Position numbers and translations under genes: made by a program. From Chloroflexota bacterium (lineage in GTDB: Bacteria; Chloroflexota; Anaerolineae; Anaerolineales; Villigracilaceae): a stretch of 64,000 nucleotides of DNA. Where the stretch lies: assembly GCA_026390015.1 (NCBI GenBank), contig JAPLGS010000107.1:1-64000 (forward strand), in the 5' to 3' direction. The notes beneath the pieces were generated by a model that saw only the letters and a list, made by a program, of their open reading frames with translations, was not told where the DNA came from and did no database searches. Position 1 is the stretch's first letter. The number at the start of each line of letters is the position of its first letter. Shown one piece after another: positions 7,505 through 16,700 of the stretch.

Positions 7505-9100
7505 ATGAAAACCAAACCCACCAAACTATGGATAATTGTGTTTGTTCTCGGCTGGCTGTTCGATTTTCTATTTTGGAAGCAAGCGCCCGGTATTAATTTC
7601 GCCATTTTTGCCACCGTCTGTCTGACTGCGGCTTTCTATCTTTTGTTGAGCGATGGGCTTCGCCCGAGTCGCACCAGCCTGATTCTGATTCCGTTATTTG
7701 GATTCTTCGCCGCTGTGACAGTGATCCGCGCCGAGCCGATGACGATCTTCCTCGCGTATTCATCCACACTTTTGATGATGACTCTGCTTGCAGTCAGTTA
7801 TCTGGGCGGGCGCTGGTATTTATATACCAGCATTGATTACGTGAGTAAATTCGTGCAATTGTTCGGAAGCCTGCTTGCGCGGCCGATCACCTTTATGAAC
7901 GATATCCGTAAAGCGCAGATTGAAGCTGGATTTCAACCGGCAAAACGCAATATCTGGCCGGTGGTGCGCGGAGTTGTCATCGCACTGCCCATCATCGCAA
8001 TCTTCGCATCTCTGCTTGCTTCAGCAGATGCGATCTTCGGCCAACGGCTGACAGATATCATTAAATGGTTCAACATTGAAAACCTGCCAGAATTGATCTT
8101 TCGTCTTGTTTATATTGTCATCATCGGATATGCGCTCGCAGGGGTTGTGCTGCATGCCGCCACAGAATCAAAAGATGAGAAACTCATCAATGATGACAAA
8201 CCCTTCGTGGCGCCATTCCTCGGCTATATAGAATCAACGATCGTGCTGGGCAGCGTGATTGCGCTTTTTCTCGCGTTTGTGATCATTCAATTTCAATATT
8301 TCTTCGGCGGCACAACTAACATTCACATTGACGGATTTACCTACGCCGAATATGCGCGCCGCGGTTTCGGTGAATTGGTGACGGTGGCATTTTTTGCATT
8401 GCTTCTATTCCTTACTTTCAGCGCCATCACCAAACGCGAATTTGAATCTCAGCGCAAGATATTCTCAGGGCTGGGCGTGACGCTAGTCACTCTCCTGCTG
8501 GTCATGCTCGTTTCGGCGTATCAGCGTCTCGGTCTGTATGAAACGGCGTACGGCTTCTCTCGTTTGCGCACGTACACGCACGTGTTCCTGATCTGGATCG
8601 GGCTGCTGCTTATCGTCACCATCGCTCTCGAAATTCTGCGCAAGGAACGTATGTTTATGTTTGCCATGTTGATCGCCGCGCTTGGATTTGCAATGTCGCT
8701 GCCCATCCTCAATGTGGACGCGTTCATCGTGAATCAAAATATTCAACGCGAAATCCGCACACAGAAAAATAACAACGCGGATCTGGATGCGCAATATTTT
8801 CTGGATCTGTCTGATGACGCGGTTCCAGCAATGGTAAAAGCGTATCAGACTCCATCCCTGCCTGCTCCTATCCGAGAGAAAGTTGGCGCGGCTCTGGCAT
8901 GTGTCCAATACACACGCATACTGGACACACGCGAATTGCCGTGGCAGTCATTTCAATTCTCAGCTTTCAACGCAGATAAAGCGTTGGTATTAATAAAGAA
9001 TGATTTGAAAGGATTTGTAGTTGACGAGAAAGAATTCCCGAATAAAGTTACAAATCCATCGGGTGAAGAATTCTACTGCTCATCATATTATTCAGATTAA
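7505..9100 (+). CDS. DUF4173/DUF4153-type polytopic membrane protein
   Basis: A 531-residue protein with about 10-12 hydrophobic segments in residues 1-430, followed by a soluble C-terminal part (about 440-531) that begins after IVNQNIQRE. The motif NIHIDGFTYAEYARRGFGELV is characteristic of the DUF4173 family; its function is unknown. The ATG at 7505 is chosen because CAGGAGAA lies directly upstream and the following MKTKPTKLWIIVFVLGW starts the first membrane segment. A TTG 20 codons upstream is less likely. It has no operon partner. Confidence 0.8.
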   Translation: MKTKPTKLWIIVFVLGWLFDFLFWKQAPGINFAIFATVCLTAAFYLLLSDGLRPSRTSLILIPLFGFFAAVTVIRAEPMTIFLAYSSTLLMMTLLAVSYLGGRWYLYTSIDYVSKFVQLFGSLLARPITFMNDIRKAQIEAGFQPAKRNIWPVVRGVVIALPIIAIFASLLASADAIFGQRLTDIIKWFNIENLPELIFRLVYIVIIGYALAGVVLHAATESKDEKLINDDKPFVAPFLGYIESTIVLGSVIALFLAFVIIQFQYFFGGTTNIHIDGFTYAEYARRGFGELVTVAFFALLLFLTFSAITKREFESQRKIFSGLGVTLVTLLLVMLVSAYQRLGLYETAYGFSRLRTYTHVFLIWIGLLLIVTIALEILRKERMFMFAMLIAALGFAMSLPILNVDAFIVNQNIQREIRTQKNNNADLDAQYFLDLSDDAVPAMVKAYQTPSLPAPIREKVGAALACVQYTRILDTRELPWQSFQFSAFNADKALVLIKNDLKGFVVDEKEFPNKVTNPSGEEFYCSSYYSD

Positions 9101-9124
9101 TTAATTCGGATTTGCAAAGTGCAA

Positions 9125-9143
9125 GATCGCCCTCGCAATGACG
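9125..9143 (+). repeat. Dispersed 'cgtcattgcgagggcgatc'-type repeat
   Basis: The sequence, read on the minus strand as CGTCATTGCGAGGGCGATC, is a word found repeatedly between genes in many bacterial genomes. It lies in the 114-bp gap before the selenoprotein candidate. Only one copy is seen in this window. Confidence 0.35.
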
Positions 9144-9214
9144 CAGCTCGATGACGTAAGAACCCACTCTCATTGACTGTCTATTCACTATTCCCAATTC
9201 CCAAAGGACTGACA

Positions 9215-9826
9215 ATGAACTTCAAACTAACCATCTTCTCCGATTACATCTGACCGTGGTGCTATGTCGGCCAGGGTGTGGTCGACCTATTGAAAGCTGA
9301 ACACAAAGTGGATGTAGACTGGCGTCCATATTATTTGCGCCCTGATACTCCGCCAGAAGGCATGGACTTGCCTGATTACATTCTACGCGCGCGTGCCAGT
9401 GGTGCGGATGATCGTCTGCAAAACATGGCGAAGATGCATGGCATGCAGTTCAAATCCACCGAGCGCATCTACAACACACGCCTCGCGCATGAGGCCACGG
9501 AATACGCGCGCGAGCACGGCAAGATCAACGAATATCATCGCGTGATCTTTCGCAAAGTCTACGCCGATGGACAGGACATCAGCAAATGGGATGTCCTGCG
9601 CTCTGCCGCAGAAGAGGTTGGTTTAAATGCTGATGATATGCAAGCGGTCGTGGATAGTGGAAAATATACCGCCGAAGTAGCGGAGCAGGTTCGCCATGCC
9701 CAGGAAATTGGCGTGACAGGTGTGCCAACCTATGTCATCAACGACCGTTATGCAATTGTCGGCGCCCAGCCATATGAAGCCTTCAAAAACGCGCTGTCAC
9801 AGATTTCGAATATGAAAAACGAATAA
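9215..9826 (+). CDS. Probable selenoprotein: DsbA/FrnE-family thiol oxidoreductase (UxxC)
   Basis: A 203-residue protein of the DsbA/FrnE (2-hydroxychromene-2-carboxylate isomerase-like) thioredoxin fold, read through an in-frame TGA at 9251-9253. The ATG at 9215 follows AAAGGA at 6-base spacing. The N terminus is MNFKLTIFSDYI-(TGA)-PWCYVG, so TGA stands exactly where the first Cys of the family's DYICPWC motif belongs. Residue 13 would be selenocysteine and Cys16 its partner. The rest is intact: WRPYYLRPDTPPEG, FRKVYADGQDIS and the cis-Pro loop GVTGVPTYVIND. A 7-bp hairpin with a 7-nt loop starts 12 nt after the TGA. No signal peptide is seen, so it should act in the cytosol. The alternative is a nonsense mutation or read error in an otherwise intact gene. 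Confidence 0.82.
9251..9286 (+). promoter_or_regulatory. Candidate bacterial SECIS element
   Basis: After the TGA (9251-9253), GTCGGCC (9266-9272) pairs with GGTCGAC (9280-9286) through seven pairs, one of them G-U. The loop is AGGGTGT. The loop begins 19 nt after the TGA and has a G at its second position. Bacterial SECIS elements are described as lying just after the UGA with an apical loop roughly 16-37 nt away and a G among the first loop bases. They recruit SelB. The element lies inside the coding region, as in other bacterial selenoprotein genes. Confidence 0.7.
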
Positions 9827-9900
9827 CGGGTAGTGTTCGGATAATAGTGATACAGACCCCTTGCCATCATTTTATGATAGATTGCAACATAGGGATTTAT

Positions 9901-9928
9901 GCGGGGCAGGCTTTATGGCTTGCTCCGC
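9901..9928 (+). terminator. Terminator-like hairpin after the selenoprotein gene
   Basis: GCGGGGCAGGC and GCTTGCTCCGC pair over 11 positions (two G-U) with a TTTATG loop, followed by TTCTTTAT. It lies 75 bp after the selenoprotein candidate stop. Its right arm supplies the -35 box of the next promoter. Confidence 0.6.
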
Positions 9929-9948
9929 TTCTTTATCACGACTATAAT
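9920..9948 (+). promoter_or_regulatory. Promoter of the pentapeptide-repeat gene
   Basis: TTGCTC and a perfect TATAAT are spaced by 17 bp. The predicted start lies about 60 bases before the pentapeptide-repeat ATG. The -35 box overlaps the right arm of the upstream terminator hairpin. Confidence 0.65.
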
Positions 9949-10016
9949 ATTTTAAATGGAGATATAAAATTTCGAATGTGATAAACCCCTGTAACAAAAA
10001 AAAGAAAGGAAAAACA

Positions 10017-10427
10017 ATGCCATATACAAAAGATGAACTCGACGTACTGCTCAATAAACCGGAACCGCTGCAACTCGTCCGTTGTGACTTGAGCAAGGCC
10101 GAGCTAAGCGGCGCTGCCTTGAGCAGAGCTGATTTGACCGAAGCCAGACTGCGCTACGCAAACCTGAGCAAGGCCAATCTCGATGGAGCAAATTTGAGCG
10201 AGGCAAATCTTCACGGGGCTGATTTGAGCGAGGCAAACCTGAGCGATGCCAACCTTTTCGGAGCTGACCTGAGCGGAGCAAAGTTAAACAACGCCTGCTT
10301 GGTTTATGCCAATCTGTATGAAGCCAACTTGAGCGGAATTGACTTAAACGGGGCGAAATATAATAATGGAACAAAATGGCCCGATGGATTTGATCCAATT
10401 GCGGCTGGGGCGATTCTTGAGGAATAA
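10017..10427 (+). CDS. Pentapeptide-repeat protein
   Basis: A 136-residue protein. Residues about 20-115 consist of roughly 19 tandem A(D/N)LxX pentapeptides (RADLT, YANLS, GANLS, GADLS and so on). Such repeats fold as a right-handed quadrilateral beta helix. Proteins of this kind include DNA mimics, but the family is functionally diverse and no specific role can be assigned. The ATG at 10017 follows GAAAGGA; a GTG 13 codons upstream is in frame but lacks a ribosome site. A good promoter lies at 9920-9948, and a hairpin surrounds the stop codon. Confidence 0.88.
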   Translation: MPYTKDELDVLLNKPEPLQLVRCDLSKAELSGAALSRADLTEARLRYANLSKANLDGANLSEANLHGADLSEANLSDANLFGADLSGAKLNNACLVYANLYEANLSGIDLNGAKYNNGTKWPDGFDPIAAGAILEE

Positions 10428-10454
10428 AATAATTTTGTTTCTCGAGAATCGCCC
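10408..10454 (+). terminator. Hairpin around the pentapeptide gene stop codon
   Basis: GGGCGATTCTTGAG pairs with CTCGAGAATCGCCC over 14 positions (one G-U). The 19-base loop contains the TAA stop. It is followed by TTCTACCT. A long, stable stem at the 3' end suggests termination or mRNA protection. Confidence 0.55.
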
Positions 10455-10526
10455 TTCTACCTCGATAAAATTTCGTCTGCAGGAATGTACGTTTGTGCTT
10501 GAGTTAGGACGTATATAGGAGCAAAT

Positions 10527-11522
10527 ATGATAAAAGGCACAACTCTGGCAAGATGTAAAGTATTCGATAAACCGGTTAGTGGAAATAATATCAGAACCAT
10601 TGGGGCTAATGTTGTCATTACAGCCACTGAAAACAAACTGCAATGGCTTCATCTTGTCGGTGGCGGGTGGGTAAGCGCTGGGCCGAAACAACAATATATT
10701 AAATGGCAGGTCGAGGCTGATCCGCTGCCGTTGCCGCCTCCACCGTCACCTCTTCCTCCCCCCTCTGTGACTAGAGCTATTACTGAAATAAAGCGTCAAG
10801 GAAGAATCGCAACTCTACTGGTTGTCTGGCAAAATCCAAAATGGGGATTTATACCGCCGCAACCTGGAACTTTGAATGCCTGGCCGCACGCATTTCAATT
10901 TAGTAACGTTGGCGGAGTGGATAGAAAAGGCGCCCGTATTCCACTGACAAAGGCCATGGAAAATTATGTTGAGAGACTTAATTCCCATGACAGTTTTCCC
11001 CGCAGGATCATTGATCTTCCAGACGCAGGATGGATAAACATTTATATTACACCGCCAGACCCGATGAGCATCGAGTGTCTGACTTGGGCGGCGAACCATG
11101 TTGTTGTGAAAGAAACCAGGTTATTCTCAGGCGTGGAATATGCCAGCGTCCATGCTATAAATTGCAACGAGACCAACCTGGACGGAACTTTTTTCGATAA
11201 GGACATGCGATTAATCGTCCATAAATTCAATGCATATACAATGCAAAAGAAGATGATAAATATTGCGAATAGCGTTGATTGTTATACTCCCTTCATCTCC
11301 AATCCTAATATGTGGTACGGCGAAATGTGGATACGATCTGATTATATAGAGATGTGGCCTGCCCTGCCATTTTTACTAAATGATGGAACTTCAATTGTAG
11401 AATATGAACTTTACGGATACTCCACTTTTGGAATAAGAGCGGATAAGACATCCATCCTGCTCCGTGACGCGAGCGGTTTCAAGACGAACTGGAAGATCAA
11501 CTCCCCAGAAGTGCCTGTGTAA
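10527..11522 (+). CDS. Uncharacterised protein: SH3-like N terminus, polyproline linker
   Basis: A 331-residue protein I do not recognise. Residues 1-63 look like a bacterial SH3-type beta domain (spaced valines, W-x-H-L-V-GGGWVSAG near 38-50). Residues 66-82 are a Pro/Leu/Ser linker (about PLPLPPPPSPLPPPS). The remaining 245 residues are Trp- and Tyr-rich and contain few acidic clusters. No signal peptide, lipobox or membrane segment is visible. The ATG follows TAGGAGCAAAT. It is 100 bp downstream of the pentapeptide gene. The linker and SH3-like region would suit a cell-wall or binding role, but this is a guess. Confidence 0.6.
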   Translation: MIKGTTLARCKVFDKPVSGNNIRTIGANVVITATENKLQWLHLVGGGWVSAGPKQQYIKWQVEADPLPLPPPPSPLPPPSVTRAITEIKRQGRIATLLVVWQNPKWGFIPPQPGTLNAWPHAFQFSNVGGVDRKGARIPLTKAMENYVERLNSHDSFPRRIIDLPDAGWINIYITPPDPMSIECLTWAANHVVVKETRLFSGVEYASVHAINCNETNLDGTFFDKDMRLIVHKFNAYTMQKKMINIANSVDCYTPFISNPNMWYGEMWIRSDYIEMWPALPFLLNDGTSIVEYELYGYSTFGIRADKTSILLRDASGFKTNWKINSPEVPV

Positions 11523-11527
11523 ATATT

Positions 11528-11633
11528 AGGACTTACGCAGTTCAAAATCATTTAGCCGCGAATTATACAACTTATTATTTGCTGAGTTTCTAGTTCAATT
11601 CGCGTAAATTAGCGAAACATCCGCATAAGTGGC
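11528..11633. repeat. Possible small mobile repeat (MITE-like)
   Basis: The ends GGACTTACGCAG and CCGCATAAGTGG are imperfect inverted repeats (8 of 11 match in the best alignment), bounding about 105 bp with no reading frame. GGACTTACGCA resembles end sequences of IS-derived repeats in other bacteria. No second copy is in the window, so this is weak. Confidence 0.25.
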
Positions 11634-11692
11634 GCGGCTGAGGTTTGGGGTTCAGAGGATAGTCAAATAGCAAGTTATGCTCTATTGCCTTA

Positions 11693-11729
11693 AATCAAAA
11701 ATCGAAACGTTATATTCCGATTTTTGATT
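11693..11729. terminator. Hairpin downstream of the small basic-protein gene
   Basis: AATCAAAAATCG and CGATTTTTGATT form a perfect 12-bp stem with a 13-base loop. It lies just beyond the stop of the minus-strand gene at 11737 and between convergent genes. There is no clear U tract. Confidence 0.45.
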
Positions 11730-11736
11730 GCCTATA

Positions 11737-11889
11737 TTACTTTGGCGCTATTACTGTGCGTTTCTTTTTCTTTACTACTTCCGTGCCTGGGATGCTGGTT
11801 CTACGAGCTTCCTGTTTTACCAGACGATTATGTTTGGCCACCCCTTTGGATGGGCGCTTGGGCTTGGTCTTGACGGGTGTTGTATCCAA
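11737..11889 (-). CDS. Small highly basic protein (about 50 residues)
   Basis: A short frame begins at a TTG preceded by AAGGAG at 8-base spacing. It encodes about 50 residues rich in Lys, Arg and Pro (PVKTKPKRPSKG near the start, VVKKKKRTV near the end). It starts 23 bp after the CsbD-like stop and could be cotranscribed. The composition suggests nucleic-acid binding or an unstructured tail protein, but no family is recognised. The TTG start and small size make it uncertain. Confidence 0.4.
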   Translation of the reverse strand: MDTTPVKTKPKRPSKGVAKHNRLVKQEARRTSIPGTEVVKKKKRTVIAPK

Positions 11890-11912
11890 TTGTATTGCTC
11901 CTTGTATTGTAA

Positions 11913-12140
11913 TTAGTTACTTCTGTGATTGGCTTCGTACTCTGCCCAGAGCTTGCCAACTTCCTCTCTGGCTTTCTGGCGTGTATATCCATACTTAACC
12001 TGAAGCATGGTGACGAATTTATCGAACTTCACCTCTGCTTTATCCACTTTGTTCAGATCATATTCCACCATCAGGCTCCACTTGGCATTGATCTGACTTC
12101 GGATTTGGGTCCATTTTTCTTCGAACATCGTTTTGTTCAC
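11913..12140 (-). CDS. CsbD-like stress protein
   Basis: A 75-residue protein resembling the CsbD/YjbJ family. It has W-x-x-I-x-x-Q-I-x-x-x-W near the start (FEEKWTQIRSQINAKWSLM), a DL motif, then VTMLQVKYGYTRQKAREEV. Family members are small, abundant and induced by general stress, with unknown biochemistry. The GTG at 12140 is chosen because GAGGAG lies six bases upstream. The ATG at 12128 is an alternative giving 71 residues. It is followed closely by a small basic-protein frame. Confidence 0.65.
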   Translation of the reverse strand: MNKTMFEEKWTQIRSQINAKWSLMVEYDLNKVDKAEVKFDKFVTMLQVKYGYTRQKAREEVGKLWAEYEANHRSN

Positions 12141-12434
12141 GATTTTCTCCTCATTATATCGCTTACAGATCACTGCGTAAAAAATCAGCGAGATGATCTA
12201 AGCAATAAACGTCAAACAAGATGACGCGCCTTTGGCAGGTTGTGTCTTTTCAAAAACAGGATTCATAAAAGGTATCGTAGTGTTGCTTACAAACGATGAT
12301 CCATATCCCCCACCGTATAGGCAATTTACCTTCTGGTTACCAAATTCATTGTACTACGTACTGTGAATATTGCTAGGCTAATTCATGCTGAGTGTGCTTG
12401 TTCACTCGCAAAAAATATTTGGGGAGAGGCAGTA

Positions 12435-12830
12435 CTAGCGTGGAAGGGATGTAATCCCCGCAGACCTAAACACCAGCCAATAAAAACATAATGCGAAGAC
12501 CGCGTACACCACCTGCGCCGCCATAATGGACAGGTTTATTTCATTTGCAAGTTGCACCCTTGCCAGAATCAGAGTTCCTGCAAAGAAATGACTGAAATTA
12601 CCCATTGATACAGGCCTCGCATAAATTCCTCCAATAAGGCTGTCTTTGGCTGCCCAGTTCATCAACGCAAAGGAGAAATACAATGCGCCCATCAATTGCA
12701 CAAGCATGGAGGCAGCCCCTGTAACGGTCACTCCTTGGGTGGACAACACCACATCAGGCGCAAACAAAGTGATTATTCCTGCCAACCCAAGAACTATACT
12801 CCTGGAGGTCATTAGTAGCTTTGTATTCAT
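12435..12830 (-). CDS. Small four-helix membrane protein, unknown function
   Basis: A 131-residue protein with four predicted membrane segments, at about residues 8-26, 38-58, 76-95 and 100-122. It has no recognised motif. Similar small four-segment proteins are often annotated only as hypothetical. The preceding 295-bp gap toward the CsbD gene (12141-12434) shows no gene, hairpin or clear promoter. The 253 bp upstream (12831-13083) holds a weak open frame that I do not accept. Confidence 0.65.
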   Translation of the reverse strand: MNTKLLMTSRSIVLGLAGIITLFAPDVVLSTQGVTVTGAASMLVQLMGALYFSFALMNWAAKDSLIGGIYARPVSMGNFSHFFAGTLILARVQLANEINLSIMAAQVVYAVFALCFYWLVFRSAGITSLPR

Positions 12831-13083
12831 AATTTTTTCCTCGCGATAAGGTTACTTCTCATTCGCTCTCTCTGACCTGCCCAGAGTCTCCTAAAAATGC
12901 CGATGAAAATTTTGAAGGGATTCAAAGGGTAAATTGTTCCATTTGGGCGAGATGCTGAATGTGGATTTTTCCAAAATGCGCCACCTCGGCGCGGGCGGCA
13001 TCTACCGTGACTTGGTTCGCTCGTAACTGCCCCGTCTTCATCTTGTTCACGAAAGGATTCAATGAATTGAATTAATGAATTTC

Positions 13084-13548
13084 CTATTTGCACAGCTCGG
13101 GATTGGACTTTGCTAAGTCAGGAAAATCTCTGGCACACGTACTTGTGTGCTGTTTATCGAAGGAATCGTGTTCCCATGTACCTTCAGGATATGGGTTCAC
13201 TTCGGGAGTAACTGATTCCAGATAAGGCGCATTTGGATCATCTAAATGTTTTTGAACACCCTCGATAACTTTTTCATAATCTGAATGATTTATGGCCTTG
13301 CCCCAGCCCGCTTCAACAAGAATGGCTTCGAGAGCGATAACGCCATCATCTAATGTGTGTCTTGACAAAAGATCTTCTCTTCCTAATAAACCAGTAAAAT
13401 ACTTCATCAACCCCTGAACTGCCGGGTCATTAATAGCTGGCATTACAAAAGGCTTGCTCTCATTATTAACAGGATTTATCGGGACACAACCGTAAAGTGC
13501 CAATGTAGTAAATAATGTAAAACATACTAATTGTCTGTATTTTGACAT
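13084..13548 (-). CDS. Predicted lipoprotein, unknown function
   Basis: A 154-residue protein with a classical lipoprotein signal: a Lys/Arg start, a hydrophobic core FTLFTTLALYG and Cys21 in the LYGC lipobox. The mature part is acidic and has two further Cys near the C terminus (TCARDF and ELCK), which could form a disulfide. No family is recognised. It appears to be a single-gene unit. Confidence 0.65.
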   Translation of the reverse strand: MSKYRQLVCFTLFTTLALYGCVPINPVNNESKPFVMPAINDPAVQGLMKYFTGLLGREDLLSRHTLDDGVIALEAILVEAGWGKAINHSDYEKVIEGVQKHLDDPNAPYLESVTPEVNPYPEGTWEHDSFDKQHTSTCARDFPDLAKSNPELCK

Positions 13549-13656
13549 TTATAATCCTTTCTGCCAGGTGATGCCCGAAGAAATTTTCGAATTCGGTCTG
13601 CCAGTATCACAACTGTCTCTTACAATCAAAGTCTAATCACTTCCATAAATATCTTG

Positions 13657-13684
13657 GAACGGCCTGCCCTCTCTCAGGCCGTTC
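13657..13684. terminator. Strong hairpin between lipoprotein and glyA-gcvT genes
   Basis: GAACGGCCTG and CAGGCCGTTC pair perfectly over 10 bp with an 8-base loop. A T-rich tract follows on the plus strand only. On the minus strand it lies 27 bp after the glyA-gcvT stop and could stop that transcript less efficiently. Confidence 0.6.
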
Positions 13685-13710
13685 TCTTTTTCTTTTTCCT
13701 CTTTCGATCC

Positions 13711-16700
13711 CTACAACTTTGCGAACCGACTGACCACCTTCGCCGCCGTGGCGGGACGATCCACCACAGCGCCTTGATGAATGAGAATTGGCGTGCCTTC
13801 CTTTATGTAAGCTTTATCCAAATACGCCTGACCTGTGATGAACCTCTGTCCATCAATCGCGCAGGAGGTGACGAAGCCAATGCGCTCGCCGTTGATATTC
13901 ATCACAGGGTCGCCGTTATGCGCCATGCGCACGCGCTGATCGTCAAATGTAAAGCGGATGACCACGCCTTTGCGTTCCTTCTCTCTTGCAACATAAGCGT
14001 CCCGCCCGATGAACCACGGTTTGTACGGTTTCACATAAGAACCAAATCCGCCTTCGGCAACACCTAAATCTCTGCCGTCAAATTTGCCGGACCCGAGTCC
14101 CATTTCGTGACCATACAACGGCAAGCCTGCCTCGGTGCGTAATGAATCTCTCGCGCCCAAACCAATGGCTTTGACGCCGAACTGTTCACCCGCTTTCATG
14201 ACCGCGTTCCAGAAATCCACGGCGCGTTCAGGGTGGACAAATAATTCAAAGGCCAGCTTCTCGCCCGTGTAGCCTGTGCGCGAGACGATCAGGTCAAATC
14301 CGCCAACCACGGCATCGCATAATTCTGTGCGCTTTAATTTCATAATGTTCGCGCGGGTTGCATCGTCGACGCCCATTGCCAACAGAATGTCGCGGCTCTT
14401 TGGGCCTTGCAGGGCAATATCCACCCGCATGGCAGAACCAGCTTGCGGGTCACGCAGGTTGCGGAGGTCTGCGTTATATCCATAAGTCCGCGCCCATGCT
14501 CGATCGTTATCGATCTTTACTTTTCCATCACGCACACTTTCAAGCCATGTGCGATCCTTGTCATCGTTGGACGCGTTGACAACCACCAGATAATTATCCC
14601 AGCCGCGGCGATAGACGAGTGTGTCGTCTATCACGTCTGCATCGGGCGTGAGGAAATGCGAATACAAAGACTCGCCGGGCTGAAGCCCGCCGCAGTCGTT
14701 GCCACAGACTGTATCGAGGAACGAAGCCGCGTCTGCGCCGCGTACATCGTAGACGCCCATGTGCGAAACATCGAACAAGCCCGCCGCGTTGCGCGTGGCC
14801 AGATGCTCCTCAAAAATCCCCGTGTACTGCACAGGCATTTCCCAACCCGCGAAGGGCACCATTCTGCCGCCGCTGGATTTATGGACTTCATATAACTTCG
14901 TTCTTTTGAGGATTTCCGCTGGTTCAGTCCATTCAAAGGATGGCAGTGCATCTTCCTTGAACTGTGAGTTGACTCCAACAAACCAGGGCTTGACTCCGCC
15001 TTTGAGCGGGGGAACGGTCACCGTTAATTTGGCTTTGGCTTCATCCACAACAAATGCACCTGGCATTCGTTTCGCGCTGAAATCTTTTGTGCCATCCAAA
15101 TTAAAGGATGTGTATCCATCTGAAAGATCGCGCAGCCAGGTAGCTACTGCCGATGCGTTCTTGACAGGCACCGCCAATTGGTAGGTGATGTTATCCACGT
15201 TCTTCAGCATGCCTTTGATTACACCTTTAGGAGTTGCAATGGAAGTTACCTGAGTCTTGCCCTTCTTCAATACGGAAAGATCAGAAGACAGCGCATAATC
15301 CAAAACCTGCCGCACACGTTGGCCGCTCAATTCATAGACACCGCTCGTGGATTTATCATCAACATAATAGAAATGCGGATACCCGCTTTTTTTAAATTTG
15401 AAATCAATGCCCGCGCTTTCAGCCAACTTTCTAACCTTCAAACGCGCAACGTTCAACACGTTGAAATCAAGTTTGGCGCGGCGCTGTTTGCCTTTCTTGA
15501 CGGTATCCACTGAATGAGGCGCACAGGCTTCGAGCACGTCTGCCATGATGTTTGCCAGTTCACGCGTAGACTTCTCGTTGAAACCGCGCTGAGTGATCCA
15601 GGGCGTTCCCAATCGAATACCTGATGGGTCAGCTGAGTTCCTATCACCGGGGATGGTGTTGCGATTAACCACCACGCCGACGATATCCAAAATGCGCGCG
15701 GCTTGATCGCCACTTAATTTGGTTCCATCTTCACCGACAATTGAAGTCACATCCACATTCAGCATGTGCGTATTCGTTCCACCAAATGGAATTCGGAAGC
15801 CGCGCTTCTTGAACTGGTCCGCCATGGCCACCGCGTTCTTGATCGTCTGCGTCTGCAGTTGTTTGAATTGTTTGGTTTGCGCCAGTTTGAAAGCCACCGC
15901 CAGCGCGGCAAAGATGTGAACGTGAGGTCCGCCCTGCTCACCTGGAAAAACAGCTTTATCGAGTTTCTTCGCGATCGCTGCGTCGGTTGTCAATAGCACC
16001 GCGCCGCGTGGACCGCCCAGCGATTTATGCGTTGTAGACATCACCACGTGGGCGTATCCGATCGGCGAGGGCGTAATGCCTGAAGCCACCAATCCGCCAA
16101 TGTGTGAAATATCTGCCAGCAGGTACGCGCCAACTTCATCGGCGATCTCGCGGAACTTCTTCCAGTCGGGAATCCATGAGTAGGATGAATATCCGGCGAT
16201 GATCATTTTGGGTTTGCTTTCCACTGCCTGAGCGCGAATCTTTTCGTAGTCTAGTTTTTCGTTCTCATCCACATTGTAGTGAACGATCTTGAAATATTTG
16301 CCGCTGCGGTTGACCGACGAACCGTGCGAGAGATGTCCGCCATGCAGCAGGTTCATGCCCATTACCGTGTCGCCGGGCGTGACGAGAGCGTGATAGACCG
16401 CGTTATTAGCGGGCGCGCCGGACAATGCTTGAATGTTGACATAAATCTGATCGGGCTTGAATCCGTTCCCAGCGAAGGCTTCTGCGGCGCGGCGACAGGC
16501 AAGCGACTCAACTACGTCGGCATATTCCACGCCCTTGTAATAACGCGGATCGCCGCTGCGGCGGTATTCAGCCAGCCGCGCGGGATAATCGAGGATATCT
16601 TCTTCTGCCATTCGGCGCAGATCATCGTCGGGATAGCCCTCCGCGTAGATGTTCTGGAAAACGGAACCCATCGCGTCACGCACCGCTATCGGAGCGACGG

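Noticed and set aside
9278-9826. DsbA-like frame starting after the TGA with a GTG at 9278
   Set aside because: It would lack the active-site motif and first beta strand. The upstream ATG with Shine-Dalgarno and family-like N terminus shows the real gene starts at 9215.
9872-10096. Open frame of 74 codons on the minus strand
   Set aside because: It lies across the terminator, the promoter and the 5' end of the pentapeptide-repeat gene and has no ribosome site.
11728-11916. Plus-strand open frame rich in Phe, Leu and Cys
   Set aside because: It is antisense to the small basic-protein frame, which has a better ribosome site and a position next to csbD.
12827-13093. Open frame of 88 codons on the minus strand
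   Set aside because: Composition is unlike a protein, it covers the upstream region of the next gene and no family pattern is seen.
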